Shown here in pieces: positions 32,181 to 43,160 of a stretch of 64,000 bases of DNA (position 1 is the first letter of the stretch; each line of letters opens with the position of its first letter). The stretch lies in contig CAUYUJ010015508.1 in NCBI GenBank assembly GCA_963575745.1, positions 47,501 to 111,500 of the forward strand. The letters run 5' to 3'. The notes beneath the pieces are model-generated. The model did not search any database and was not told the DNA's origin. It saw only the letters and a list, made by a program, of their open reading frames with translations. This DNA comes from Prorocentrum cordatum. Its lineage: Eukaryota; Sar; Dinophyceae; Prorocentrales; Prorocentraceae. Position numbers and translations under genes: made by a program.

Positions 32181-32870
32181 CTTTTTCTACAATATCCAAG
32201 AATGCTTCGCTTTGTACCCAGCGACGCTCGGAGAAGCCATCGCGCCCCACACCACCCTGTAGCCATGTGATCCTCTTCTATGCTTGCCACAGCCCTCGTG
32301 CAATGAGAGTTTGACTTGAACAACTTGCTTTTGCATGTTGTGGCCTGCCTGCATAGCGCAAGGCACGAAGCCTCGCAAGCGTTGGGTAGTCCGCGCGTGA
32401 AAAGGCCCCAAGGGGCATTCGCGGTCTCGCGAGTATCTAATATTTGTGGCACTTTGGGGTTGCCAGCGCAGCTCGTTCCTGCCTTTCTCTCCTCTCCTCG
32501 TGTTCGCTTGCCGTGATCCCCATCGGCCCCTCTCGCCCTGCGCCCCGCTCGCCCCCCCCTTCCGGGGTTGGCCCCGGGAAGCCTTCGCCAGACAGCTTGC
32601 CGCCGCCCGCGCTACTCACATTTTCTCCGCTGCAGCTCCTTTGTGATCGAGCTCAGGATTCAGAGGCCCGCGCAAGCCTCTACGGAGGCGCACACACGCG
32701 CAGGTCCTTTATGCAAACATTCTGCGACACCAAGTGCAAAGATTGGACCTCCCTCGACGCCTTCGGCGATCTGGAGCTTCGCTCTTCCGCGCATTACCTG
32801 TTGGTCTCCGAGGGGCTCGTACAGATTTCCAACATATTCAAGTTCGGTGCTAACAATGCTTCACAAGTGT
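32181..32870 (+). repeat. 670-bp segmental duplication, copy 2 (partner 23992-24665)
   Basis: The landmarks are those listed for copy 1. The right end runs straight into a GT-rich microsatellite (CACAAGTGTGTGTG at 32860), whereas copy 1 has its microsatellite at the left end, so the two copies sit on opposite sides of similar simple repeats. Confidence 0.85.
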
Positions 32871-32973
32871 GTGTGTGTGTGGCGGTGAATGCGTGTGCGC
32901 GTGGGTGCGCGCGGGTGCGCGTGGGCGCGTGCGTGGGTTCGTGCGTGTGTACGTGTGTACGTGTGCGTGTGTG

Positions 32974-33005
<32 letters not shown>

Positions 33006-33516
33006 TGTGCTTGTGTGTGCTTGTGTGTGTTTGTGTGTGTTTGTGTGTGCTTGTGTGTGTGGTTGCGTGTGTGGTTGTGTGTGGTTGTGTGTGTGGTTGT
33101 GTGTGCGTGTGTGCGTGTGTGCGCGTGTGTGCGTGTGTGCGTGTGTGCGTGGGTGCGTGGGTGCGTGTGGGTGCGTGTGTGTGTGTGTGCGTGTGTGCGC
33201 GCGGGTGCGCGCGGGTGCGCGTGGGTGCGCGTGGGTGCGCGTGGGTGCGCGTGGGTGCGCGTGGGTGCGTGCAGCGTGCGTGCGCGCGTGCGCGCGTGCG
33301 TGCGCGCGTGCGCGCGTGCGTGCGTGCGTGCGTGCGCGCGCGTGTGCGCATGGCGTGTGCGTGTGCGTGTGTGCGTGTGCGTGTGTGCGTGTGCGTGTGC
33401 GTGCGTGCGTGTACGTGTGCGTGTGCGTGTGCGTGTGCGTGTGTGTGTGTGTGTGCGTGTGTGCGTGTGTGTGTGTGTGTGCGTGTGTGTGTGGGTGTGC
33501 GTGTGCGTGTGCGTGT

Positions 33517-33553
<37 letters not shown>

Positions 33554-33707
33554 TGTGTGCGTGGGTGCGTGTGTGCGTGCGTGTGCGTGTGTGCATGCGT
33601 GTGTGCGTGCGTGGGTGCGTGCGTGCGTGCGTGTGTGTGTGTGTGGTTGTGCGTGGTTGTGCGTGGTTGTGTGGTTGTTTGTGTTTGTGTGTGTGTGTGT
33701 GTGTCAG
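32865..33707. repeat. (GT)n/(GTGC)n/(GTGGGTGCGC)n compound microsatellite
   Basis: 840 bp of GT-rich repeats with subdomains: GTGTGC near both ends, GTGCGCGTGG units at 33200-33265, and GTGCGTGC units at 33260-33340 and 33515-33555. Confidence 0.95.
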
Positions 33708-33724
33708 CCCGGTGCTATCTCCCG

Positions 33725-34335
33725 CGTACCGTTCCAGGAGCCCACGGAAGCGGCGACAGCTGCGCAGTTCGCAGCCACCCAGGGAGTTGCAAGGTTTCGG
33801 GTATTCCGCTATTCCGCCGTGCCTCCCAGGGGTCCACGAAAGTGGAGACAGCTGCGCTTTCGCAGCCACCCAAGGAGTTGCGAGGTCTCGTCTGGATCCG
33901 CGTTGCCCCCGACTCCGCTGGACCTCCCAGAAGCCTCCGAAAGTGGCGACAGCTACGCAGTCCGCAGTCACCAAGGGAGCTGCAAGGTCTCCAGTGCTCC
34001 GCTATTCCGCCGTGCCATCCAAGACCCCACAAAGTGGCGACACTTGTACAGATCGCAACCACCCAGGGAGCTGCGAGCTGTCGTGTACTCCGCTACTCTG
34101 CCGTGCCTCCCAGGAGCCCACGAAAGTGCACAGTTCGTAGCCACCCAGGGAGATGCGAAGTGACGTGTATTCCCAGGAACCCACGATTTGCACAGCTCGC
34201 AGACACCCAGGGAGCAGCGAGGTCTCGGCTGTATCCGCATGGCCCCCGACTCCGCTGGACCTCCCTCGGGCCCCACGAAAGTGGCGACTGTTGCACAGCT
34301 AGCAGCCACCCAGGGAGCAGCCCGAGAGGAGGCAG
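33725..34335 (+). repeat. ~100-130-bp tandem repeat, about five to six units
   Basis: Each unit contains CCGTGCCTCCCAGGAGCCCA or similar, GAAAGTGGCGACAGCTGCGC or similar, AGCCACCCAGGGAGCTGC and a CTCGTCTGGATCCGC or GTATTCCGCTATTCC variant. The family is the same as at 22685-22880. Confidence 0.85.
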
Positions 34336-34429
34336 GAGAAGGGGGAGGAGGAGGAAGGGGTGTGCGACCGCAGTGTTCTATTCACAAGGAGAACCCAACG
34401 CAGGAGGGTTGGGAAAACGAGTATACAAC

Positions 34430-34510
34430 AGAGAGAAGGAGGAAGAATCAGAGAGACAAAGACAGAGAAAGAGAGAGAGTGAGACAGAGAGAGAGAGAGA
34501 AGGAGAAGGA
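34430..34510. repeat. (GA)n microsatellite
   Basis: GAGAGACAGAGA-type repeats. Just before it, GAGAACCCAACGCAGGAGGG (34391) recalls the tail of the 90-bp satellite blocks. Confidence 0.85.
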
Positions 34511-35253
34511 AAGGGCGGGCGTGGAGCGTACACGAGAAGGCCAGGACGTCCACCGATTGCTTGTTGAATGGCGCGTTTCGAATGTTGTAGGCAACGCCAC
34601 GGGTGGGCGGTGCACACATCTAGTTGCGCAGTTTCGACTTGAGTGTTGGCGGCATCGTTGGGAGGATCCCGCCGAAACGGATGATGTATTCTGTGTTTGT
34701 GGCTAGCGGTATCACCAGGAGGTACGACTTGTTCTGAAAGGTTAGCCGTCGCCACCAGCCAGGTGCCTGTGACCACCAACTAGTCCAACTGGTCTCGGTT
34801 TGTTCGCAGCCCCCGTCCGCATTGCAGTTCCCACACGCCCCAGCTGCAACGGTTTGCTGGCAGTGCCGGTTTCTGACGCCAGCCAAAACCATCCTGCGTT
34901 CGCCTCTACTAGCCCTGGAGGAGGAGGAGGAGGAGGAGGCATTGGTCTCCTACCAGCCCCCTCTAGCCCCATGTGCCCCGCGTGCCGGTTCCCGACGCTG
35001 GTCCCGACGAGCCAAGGCCCTGCCCCGCAGGACATTGATCGGGTATAGCCAGGACCCCGGGTAAGGTGACCCGGTTAGTGGTAGGGCCCGAGAGCCCCTA
35101 GAATCACTAAACCAGGTCTGCCGTAGCTGGTGTTTTTTCGGGTGACGGCAGTTCCGGTTAGTGCAACGGGGCGGGGGGGGGCGTCCCCCAGTACACATCA
35201 CTAAACCAGGTCCCACTAAACCCAGTTCTGCCAACGCCCGAATTGATGGGGAC
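34510..35253. other. Stretch without recognisable genes
   Basis: It contains a short (GGA)n tract at 34917-34938 and repeated CACTAAACCAGGTC words (35106, 35202). No coding signal is seen. If the exon candidate at 35254-35360 is real, part of this may be its upstream intron. Confidence 0.4.
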
Positions 35254-35360
35254 CCGCGCGAAGTATCGCGGCCTGGGCTCGCAAGGAGGAGATCGAGTTC
35301 TTGAAGCACCAGCAGCAGCACCTCGATTCGTTCCTCAAGAGCCACGACTCTAAGGCCTGA
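35254..35360 (+). CDS. Candidate terminal exon, coiled-coil-like C-terminus
   Basis: The frame ending in TGA at 35358-35360 reads SIAAWARKEEIEFLKHQQQH then LDSFLKSHDSKA. It is charged, helical, not repeat-derived and has GC-rich third positions. The 5' border is undecided: AG dinucleotides at 35262-35263 and 35283-35284 are possible acceptors. No upstream exon with matching phase was found by eye. The sequence resembles the C-terminus of an ordinary cellular protein rather than a transposon product. Function unknown. Confidence 0.4.
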
Positions 35361-36700
35361 GCCGGTCGCCGGTCGCACCGCTTGCGTCCTCTTCGCGGTC
35401 GACGCCACATAAGCGTGGTTGCCGCATCCTCGATCCCTCCATATCTTACAAGTTTCTTGCCACATGTCGGCTCCTCCTCACCCCACCAGTTCCTCCGGGT
35501 TCTCTTTCTCCTCGTTCGTTTCCTCCTCCTTCCCATCTTTGCTTCCGCGCGATGGTCAGCCGAGGGAGGAGAAAATCATCCTAGCCCTCCCATGACACTT
35601 GCCCGCGTTGCCGAGCGATGAAAAGACCGCAAAGTTTCTTGCTCATTACGCTGTCGATATTTCCCCGTTTCTTGCATTGCGGTCCTTAGGTTCATTCTTC
35701 GGAGAGGAATCGCTCAGTGTTGCGACAGCGCTCACCAGGGTAAGTTTGACAGTCGTTGTTCGTCGTAAGTGCGGGCATGTCAGCATCAAGGCCACGCTTG
35801 GCCCAAACATGTGTTCTCTCATGTCCGTATATTATTTGTCCTGGGAATTCGGATCCACATTATTATTATTATTATTATTGTCTTGTCGATCCCACGTTGC
35901 CCTATCATATTGATTCATTCGTCGTCGTGGTACCTGGTCTCCCAAAATGTTGAAATCGCCCATCAGTGTCCGACGCACACGTCGAGGACAGGCTTGCACG
36001 TCGCCCCCTCGGGAATGACTCATCAGTGCAGTTGTTTATTATGTTTTTGTTATTGGGAAGAAAACGGGTGAGGATGAGGAGAACTTGGAAGAGAAGGAGA
36101 CAAAAAATGCGACGGTCACGAGGGCGAGAAACAGGACGAGCACACCATGCGTTGTCCTGGTCGTTCACGCGTCCATCGTTATTATCATTACCGTCGTCGT
36201 TCATTTGTTCATGGTCACGATTTGCACATTAACCATCGTCGTCATCATCAACACCGCCAACCATGCCCGATTGGGCTCAAGCATGCACAATTCAATTGTC
36301 CGCCAGCGCGTGCGTTTTATCGCAGCCTATCTTGATCTGAATGACCGGCACGTGGGAGGCATGGTTTGCCTACATAATCATCGGCGCTGGGAGTGTCCGC
36401 TGTGTCTTGGCTGGTAACTTGGGAGATGCTTTCTACCAGAATGCATACTCTTGTCGCGAGGGGAGGCACCGCCTGTGAATTGCATAATGCACGCATGCCC
36501 GCAAGATGGCTCCGTTATATAAGCGGGCCACTCGGTTATGGATATTGAACCGTGCCCCCGCGGAATCTGAGCACTCGGGGGGTGACTTGTCCATGTGGTT
36601 GCAAATTGGGAATGCAATGCTCTGCTCTCGCGGTTTCGCGGAGGACTGGGATTCAATTTCTGAAGGTTGGTGCAGTGTAGAAACAAGCCCAGTCTTGCAA
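35361..36700. other. Stretch without recognisable genes
   Basis: It holds a short (ATT)n run at 35859-35880 and otherwise unique, moderately AT-rich sequence. The first part could be the 3' UTR of the exon candidate ending at 35360. No further coding signal is seen. Confidence 0.4.
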
Positions 36701-36899
36701 TAATCGAACATTGGTGTGAAGATGCTTCTATTCTAAACAGGCCTTTGTTTGAGCGTTGACATCGAAAGAGTTGCAAAGAAAGTCTTGCACGGGCCCATTG
36801 AGATAGAGCGACGGGTTTCGCAGGGTGTTGACATTCCGTTCAGGACCAGTTTCGATGTTGAAACAGGTCGCCGCATTTATGTCTACAGCAGGCTTGTTG

Positions 36900-37715
36900 G
36901 CAGAGCCTCCCACCGTCCTTGTCAAAAACCTATGCAAAGTGACGGCGGATTTCTTGTGCGCAGGTGTGCGCCCACGATCGCGGTGTATTGTTCTCTGACA
37001 GAGATGGTGAGCCTGCGCACAGCAGGCAGCACGGTGGGGACGTTGGTCAAGGAACGTGCACAGGAGGCTTCAGACCCTGGAGGCTTCTTTATCTGATGAG
37101 GGCAGGTGGAGGTATCGATGGCAAATCCGCGATCGGAGTTCCTCAGGCTTCCAGACCCAGCATTCCTCATCCCATGTTTCCTTGTCCCATGCCCCCACCG
37201 CCCTTGTCGAAAGGAGCTTGTTGTTGTTGGTGGACGGCGACGGCGGGCCCGCACACCGCAGGCCAAATGCCAGCACCCTGGCCGTCCCTGTCACAAACGC
37301 CCGAAGTGTGAGCGCGAGGCGTCGACGCGTGATCCAGGTGCTGGTGCACAGCGCACTTTGCGTGGTGTGTTGCAAGGGATGGTTGGGGGGTGCTGGCATT
37401 GCACACAGCGGGCGATATGCTAACCCCTGCCCCCCCCCCCCCCCCCCCGATGTCGCTTTCAAAAACCAACGCAAAGTGATCGCTGGGCGTCCGCGCATCA
37501 TCCGAGCTTGGAGGCAAAGTGCACTTTGTATTGTTTTTGTGCTGGGGATGGTGGGGGGGTGACCTGCGCGCAGCAAGCAATGTGCCAGCCCCCCCGCCGT
37601 TCCTGTCAAAAACCAGTGCAAATTGGTCGCGTGGCACCCGCGCATTCTCCAGATTGTGGGACAACAAGTATCTTGCATTGCTTGTTAGGATGAATGGTGA
37701 CGGAGTGCCTACATG
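36900..37715 (+). repeat. ~160-170-bp tandem repeat, about four units (family also at 39.89-40.33 kb)
   Basis: Units contain GCACACCGCAGGCCA or GCGCAGCAAGCAATG, CCGTCCCTGTCA or CCGTTCCTGTCAAAAACCA, GCAAAGTGATCGCTGGGCG, and a GGGATGGTGGGGG end. An uninterrupted C run of about 20 lies at 37429-37449; its length may be unreliable in the assembly. Confidence 0.75.
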
Positions 37716-37751
37716 CGTGCCCTCATGGGTCCGGGTTGGCTGCCAGTCGGG

Positions 37752-37866
37752 TGGGGGAGGAGGTGTTTATTAATAGTGAACAGCGGTAAACCCTCCAGGA
37801 GGGGAAGAAGGACGAGATGGAAGAAGAAACCCACTTAATCACCTCCGCCCAGAGGGCTGGTGGGAT
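37752..37866 (+). mobile_element. CAG-TIR element, end-B fragment (copy 2)
   Basis: The terminal module only: GTAAACCCTCCAGGAGGGGA, AAGAAGAAACCC, then CCGCCCAGAGGGCTGGTGGG and ATT. No end A is visible upstream; the preceding sequence is the 160-bp tandem repeat, so the copy is 5' truncated or was interrupted. Confidence 0.7.
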
Positions 37867-38353
37867 TCCAGCAGCAGGTGAGGTAGTTTCTGCCAGCGCA
37901 ATTGACACACCCAAGATCTTGCAGTTCTCAGGAATTGACCGAAGGGAGCTTCTCAATAGGTCGGGTGTTCCTGAAGTATCAGCGTTGCTTGTGGAGCAAC
38001 GGCTCAATGATTACTTGAGCAAGAAAATCGGATACACGTTCCATTTCGACGTCCCAAGTCGATGCAAATTCCGTACCGCATGGATCAGCTGGATAGTTAA
38101 ACCGTATTACGATTGGATTTCAAATAGACATCGGTCAGTTACAGTCCGCCATTGTCAATGGTTTTATCGATACGTTGATGCGGAGTCCTGTCAAACGTCG
38201 GGCATTGACGTCTTTGATGACGTCTGTTTTGCTCCGAGCCATGCCAAAGTTCATCAAATTCCTCGTCGGGTCTGCTCCTCCGATCAGCCCGCAGGTCGCT
38301 CATGTTTTCAGGGTTCGACAAGCTGCCCTTGGATGGCATCCGACAACAGGTAG
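37817..38353 (+). CDS. Unidentified ORF (178 codons) next to a CAG-TIR end
   Basis: The first codons overlap the element end. The convincing part (from about 37880) includes DTPKILQFSGIDRRELLNRS, GVPEVSALLVEQRLNDYLSK and RTAWISWIVKPYYDWIS. It is not repeat-derived, with mixed composition and an aromatic-rich middle. Further protein-like stretches in other frames follow to about 38780 (LVKSFSELAEADLFVRLFSV), with stops, suggesting a decayed or multi-exon gene. No family is recognised. Confidence 0.3.
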   Translation: MEEETHLITSAQRAGGIPAAGEVVSASAIDTPKILQFSGIDRRELLNRSGVPEVSALLVEQRLNDYLSKKIGYTFHFDVPSRCKFRTAWISWIVKPYYDWISNRHRSVTVRHCQWFYRYVDAESCQTSGIDVFDDVCFAPSHAKVHQIPRRVCSSDQPAGRSCFQGSTSCPWMASDNR

Positions 38354-38789
38354 CAAAGAGCTCGACCTCATCCGAGATAAGTTGTTCTCGTATGGGCGCT
38401 TACGGCACATGCCGCATGGATGATTGTGTAAATAGCAGCCGTCGCGTTCAAAGAGTTGAAAGTTTCCGCGTGGCAGTTGCCTCTGTTTTACCTATTCGCC
38501 GTCGTTTACCCACCGCAGCTGCATACATGGCAGTTGGTGCGCAGTTATTCGCAACGTAAGTGCTGGCGTTCTGCCCTGTGGATTTCCAGAAGGAAGCTCC
38601 ATCACTTGACGACTCATCATTGCAATACGAAGGCGGGTGAAGATAGTATGTTCTCGAGTTGGTCAAGTCCTTTTCCGAACTCGCTGAGGCTGACCTGTTT
38701 GTCCGTTTGTTCTCGGTTGGTGGCAGATGTTGTGTTCAGTTGGCGGCGGATGGACATCGCAACGGTGACAAAACCATAGGTTACATGAC

Positions 38790-39014
38790 GCCAGCACTTG
38801 AACCACAGACAATGGAGTCTAGCATTCCTGATGCGCGATCTGTACGGCGCAACATGTGTGCGTGTGCGCATGATGCAAGATATGCGAGCCATCTATACAG
38901 ATATGTGTACATACACACACGCACACGACATATGAACATACGCCCCCCTCAGGGCGCCCCCCACCTCGGGAACATCGTCGTGCTTGGAAGTGCCATCCTT
39001 GGGCTAGTCTGGGA
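38790..39014. other. Short spacer without genes
   Basis: The stretch holds CA/TA-rich words (38900-38935) and GC-rich sequence. No feature is recognised. Confidence 0.4.
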
Positions 39015-39560
39015 CAAATCGATCAAAGGAGGGGGGCTCCGAATTCAGGGTCTCCCCCAGGCATGTGACCAAGACCTTATTAAAATTAAGTGTTTCGGTT
39101 TTCTCGTCGAGGCTTCAGAGGGATCGTGGGGGTGTTCGGGGAGCCTATGTGGAGCCTTTTGGGGGCCTCTCTAGGGCCTCTTCAGGGCCTCCTGGGCACC
39201 GTCCATATTGGAAGCCTCCTGGGGCCTTCTGGGGCGCCTTGAGGCGTCTTGAATACATCTGGGGGAGCCTCTTGGAGCGTCTTGGAGGTACATTGGGGGC
39301 CTCTTGGGAGCATCTTGGGGACCTTTTGGAGCCTCCTGGGTACCTCGTAAGGCCACCTTGGAGGAGATCGATCCAAGGCAAGGAGGGGCGGTTCTTAGTC
39401 AGGTTCCCCCCCACGGGGCCAACATGTGGCCTACACCTCAGTCAAATCAATGATGTTGGCTTCCTCGCCGAGGCCATCTTGGACGGCCAACCCCTCGCGA
39501 AACGCCCCCATCCAGACCTACAGGGAGGGGTAGGGGGAGGGGTCAAGACACCCCCATAGC
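39015..39560 (+). mobile_element. CAG-TIR element, internal fragment (copy 3)
   Basis: It carries the GATCGATCAAAGGAGG motif (39017), ~15-bp minisatellite units (39120-39360), a second GATCGATCC motif (39366), and the subterminal module GGCTTCCTCGCCGAGGCC with GGACGGCC and a GGGAGGGGTAGGGGGAGGGG stretch (39525-39543). Neither terminal CCCACCAGCC motif is seen, so both ends are lost or diverged. Confidence 0.65.
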
Positions 39561-39659
39561 TCACGCCCTCCCGCCCTCTCAACACGTAAGTAACACCCGA
39601 GCCTTGGCATGTTCAGCGGCCGTCTTTGGATGGACAGCTACTGGAAACCAAAACCGACC

Positions 39660-39860
39660 CCATGTGCGCGACGTTGGGGCGAGGTGCGCCACGCGTGCCA
39701 GGCGCGCCACGCGCGCCAGGCATCCTTGGGGCCCGAGCGTGCCAGGCGCGCCTGGTGCGCCAGATGCGCCGCGTGTTCCGCGTGCGCCAGGTGTGCCGCA
39801 TACTTCAGCCGAGCCAGGTGCGCCACGTTCGGGGCACGTACAGAGTGTGTCAGGTGCGCC
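39660..39860. repeat. GCGCCAGGC-type GC-rich minisatellite
   Basis: Degenerate ~9- and 18-bp units such as GTGCGCCAGATGCGCC and GCGTGCCAGGCGCGCC. Confidence 0.75.
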
Positions 39861-39889
39861 TGCGCACGTGACAGCACACGTCGGGAAAC

Positions 39890-40335
39890 ATGATGGCCCC
39901 CACCACCCTTGTCGAAAACCAATGCCCATCATTGTGTCTGGAGGGCCTGCGCACAGCAGGCCATACGCCACCACCAGCGTCGCCCCTGTCAAAAACCACT
40001 TGACAGTGATCGGGGGGTGCCCGCGCACTATCCAGATTTAGCTGCGAGGTGCATGTTGTGTTGTTATTTCTGTAGGGGTGGTAGCCCTGCCCACAGCAGG
40101 CAATATGCTGACACACCCGCCGTCCCTTTCAAAAACAATACAATATGCTCGCGGGCCTGCCCAAAAGTGTACCTTGTATTGCTTTTAACAGGGATGGTGG
40201 GGAGCGGGGGGGCATTGGGTTGGCCGGGCATGTTCTAAATCTGCAGGCAGAGTGCATTTTGGTGTATCGCTTTTTGATAGGGTGGTGGGAGGGGTGCTTT
40301 TTTGATAGGGTGGTGTGAGGGGAGCATGGTTCCTG
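39890..40335 (+). repeat. ~160-bp tandem repeat, second cluster
   Basis: About two and a half units of the 36900-37715 family (CTTGTCGAAAACCAATGCCC, CCTGTCAAAAACCACTTGAC, CAGCAGGCAATATGC). It is separated from the first cluster by the unidentified ORF and CAG-TIR fragments. Confidence 0.75.
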
Positions 40336-40472
40336 GTTGGCCCCCGGTCGCCTGGGGGAGGGGGTGCATATTAATGGTGAGGTGTGATAAACCTTTCCCT
40401 GAAGGGGAAGAGGGGTGTTGGAAGAAGAAGCCCAATAAACCACTGTCGCCCGAAAGGGCTGGTGGCATTATC
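40336..40472 (+). mobile_element. CAG-TIR element, end-B fragment (copy 4)
   Basis: Terminal module: ATAAACCTTTCCCTGAAGGG GAAGAGG, AAGAAGCCC, then GTCGCCCGAAAGGGCTGGTG. The hairpin stem is kept through a G-U pair (CUUUCCC against GGGGAAG). It ends about 90 bp upstream of the methyltransferase start, so it may supply promoter or 5' UTR sequence. Confidence 0.7.
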
Positions 40473-40562
40473 AGTTGCACTAGTCGTCGACACGTTGGTT
40501 CAAGAAGGGCACGGATCAAGACTACAAGTCTCACTATTCGCGAAGTTTGCACGTGTGCGAGT

Positions 40563-42636
40563 ATGCTTAGGACTGTGTTGGTGTGTCTGTTCCGTTTGCT
40601 TCCTCATTTTGCCAGATACAGTGCAGTCCAGCATGGTTACCCCAAGGTGTCCACTGCTTTTCAATTACACCATTACGTCTATGCTACCCAACGCAAGTAC
40701 CCCCTAAGTTATCACTATGACGAAACACCTTTGAGTACATTACTGCAAGCTTATTATGTCGCCGCGTTGAGGTTATACAGGAGATTGCGTGTGACGACTC
40801 TGGCGGGAAGGGCGGATACCTCTGGAATACTCCACTCGCTCCTCTGCCAGAGGTTCGGAGTAGACTTTGCGAGCATCCTACGCAGCAGGGTAGTCCGCGC
40901 ACTTTTGAATTTGAGCCAAGATCTTGGGGTAATTGCCAGTGGGGTTCCTCCCCATGAATCGACTCTTGGAATGCCAACCGTCGTCGAGGCAGTGCTTATA
41001 CTTGGTGATGAGGCTCGCTCGGCCTATTCAGCTGTGATCCACAAATTGACAACATGCAGCGAGGCTTGTGAGATGTTGGAGGCAGCTGGATCACAATTCT
41101 TAGAGCGTGCAACAATTTCAATCGCCGCACTTCTGTCATCGCTTCTCCATTCTACAGTACAGCCGGGTTTGTTTGCAAAGAAGGTCTCGCGAGCTGTATT
41201 TCATGGTGATTTGGGTTGGGCTGCACACGAGGTGTTTGCAGGGCTTCTGAGGACACTGAGCACCGTGAGATCCAGGGCGCCGCTTGTTGTGGAGATAGGC
41301 GTCGCGAGTGGAACCACTTCTTCCTATATGATGAGCCGCTTTCCTCGGCTTCAGTATCCAGGTGGCTGCCGCCAGCTCCTACACCGTGCCAGCAAAACAC
41401 GCTGTTTGGCGATCTTTCGAGCACAGCCCAGAAGGCGTAATAGGTGATGTCTCGTCTCTGGCCTCGGTCGTAAGGCGTGGCACGCACGCCCGCAAACTCG
41501 ACAGAGGTAGAGAGGGCAGAGGCAAGGATGGGAGGAGGGGGGAGGGCAGCGGGTTGAGACGCGGGGCGCTGTCCCTTCAGAACGAGGACCCAAGACCACA
41601 GGATAGTTAGGAAGAACGAGAAACTGAAAAAGAGGGGCCACTTTCGGTGGGCGGCCAGATTCCCAGGTTCCCGTCGCCAGGTTCCGGGGCGATCTTTGTT
41701 GGCGACTGGGTTTCCTCGTTTCGGGTCCCGGGGCTCCCAGCTTTGTGAAGGTGCCCAGTATCTCGAGTTATCCCAGGTCCTTGCGACCAGGGTCAGAATG
41801 CGAAGTTGTGTATAAAAGTATGCATAGCATATTGTAGAGACCAGCAGTTGATCTAGCAAAGAGACGAGAGAAAAAAAGGCTGGATAGTTGAGCGCATAAC
41901 AAAGAGGAGGCGCGCCAAGATATGGGATCCGAGAGAGACGTGCTGTGCGAATCGTGTGTTCCCCAAGCCCCCAGATGGCTGCATGCAGGGCCGTGAGCAT
42001 CTTTGAGGCACTGGAGTGTGCCGGGGTTGTGCCAGGGCGTCCAGGAAGCTTCGGGAGTGAGAGTGGAGGGGCGACGCACGCGACTGGATGCCGCCATAGG
42101 CGGGGCCTTGAGAGAACTAGAGAAACCAAGGCAGGCAGACGGAACTTCGCGTTGCACCGCGCCCCAACGTGCCAGTGGGCTCGGAGGCGGACCTCGGTGT
42201 GGATCCTTTTTTCGAGGACGCAACCAGCTTTCAGCAAGGCGGCTCAGACGAACGAGAGGCGCGTGTTTACAAATCGGCAGACTATGTTGAGGTGATGGAC
42301 TTGTACGCGCGGTTTGGTGAACGAGCAAGGCTTTGGCGAATGACATCCCGGCAAGCTCGAGAAAATATGGAGGGCCTTGCAGATATGGTTTACATCGACG
42401 GAGACCACTCGTTGGAAGCTGTCAAGGAAGACATCAAGGGTTGGGCAGAATGGGTGAGGCCAGGTGGAGTTGTCTTTGGGCACGATTATGCTCTTCATGC
42501 AGAAGATGTCATTCGAGCCGTGCATGGTCACATAGAAGCGGTCGGAGCGAGTCTGCATCTAGGCCCTGACATGACTTGGTGGTACTTTATCCCCGGCAAT
42601 GACGAGTTTGGGGCAAGCAAGAAAAACAACAAGTAG
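40563..42636 (+). CDS. Class I SAM-dependent methyltransferase, two exons
   Basis: Exon 1 (40563-41361) and exon 2 (42176-42636) join in phase to 419 codons ending at TAG 42634-42636. Near residue 240, PLVVEIGVASGTTSSYMM is a SAM-binding motif I (glycine loop with an acidic start), and LGVDPFF follows the splice. Near residue 337, MVYIDGDHSLEAVKEDIKGW, then VRPGGVVFGHDYA and LHLGPDMTWWYF, match the Methyltransf_24-type fold, with D-G-D-H as the motif IV region. Residues 1-230 are a helical region of unknown role; the hydrophobic start (LRTVLVCLFRLLPHFA) could be a signal or anchor. The 814-nt intron runs from CCAG/GTGGCT to CCAG/TGGGCT, a repeated border typical of dinoflagellates. The start is the first ATG in frame after the upstream element fragment; the frame is open further upstream. 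Substrate unknown. No frameshift is seen, so it may be functional. Confidence 0.75.
41362..42175 (+). other. Intron of the methyltransferase gene
   Basis: It starts GTGGCT and ends CCAG, with CCAG plus TGGCT/TGGGCT at both borders. At 41559-41612 it carries GACGCGGGGCGCTGTCCCTT and GAGGACCCAAGACCACAGG, the tail of the 90-bp satellite blocks, without the satellite itself. At 41640-41740 it carries the GGTTCCCGGG-type repeat seen at 20.74-21.27 kb. Confidence 0.6.
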
Positions 42637-42639
42637 GAG

Positions 42640-43160
42640 CCCTCACAGTATGTAGTGGCCTTCGGTCCATCCCGCCAGCGCGCTTGGGCTTCAGGTAGGT
42701 CAGAGGCCTCTTGGATGCCTGTGGGGATATGTTGGGAGGCATCTCCGAAGCTTCTTGAAGGCGGTCTTGGAGTGCTGTGGGGCCTCGCCTGGGCCTCTTC
42801 GGGTATGAATCGGCCCCCCCGGCGGCCCATTTGGGGCAGAGGGCTCGAAATGTCGGCTGTTGTTTTGGAGGCCATTTGGAGGCTTCTTAGGCCGTCTTGA
42901 AGCGTTGGGAGCCCGAAAGGCGAGAACGCCCAAAGCATACAAAAACATAGGACAATGAATAAGTCTGGCTTATCGGGGCCCTTTTTGAAGTTCTCGTCTA
43001 GGCCTCTTTGGCGTGTTGGCGGCCTCTACGGCCGTCTTGGGGCCATCCTGGGCGTCTCGGAGAGCTCTTGGGCCGTCTCGGAATCCCCATTGAACCATGT
43101 TCGAGACACCTAGGGGCCCTCTTGGCCCGTCTTGGTCTCGTCTTGCCGTCTTGCCGCCAG
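42640..43160 (+). repeat. CAG-TIR-like minisatellite downstream of the methyltransferase
   Basis: It contains GGCCTCTTGGATGCCTGTGG, AAGCTTCTTGAAGGCGGTCT and GGCGAGAACGCCCAAAGC, which parallels AGGCGAGAAAGCCACACAC in copy 5. It begins right after the stop codon, so it may form the 3' UTR. Confidence 0.6.

Noticed and set aside
36255-36276. Second spliced-leader-like sequence (GATTGGGCTCAAG)
   Set aside because: Only the 3' half fits the leader; there are too many mismatches in the 5' half to separate it from chance.
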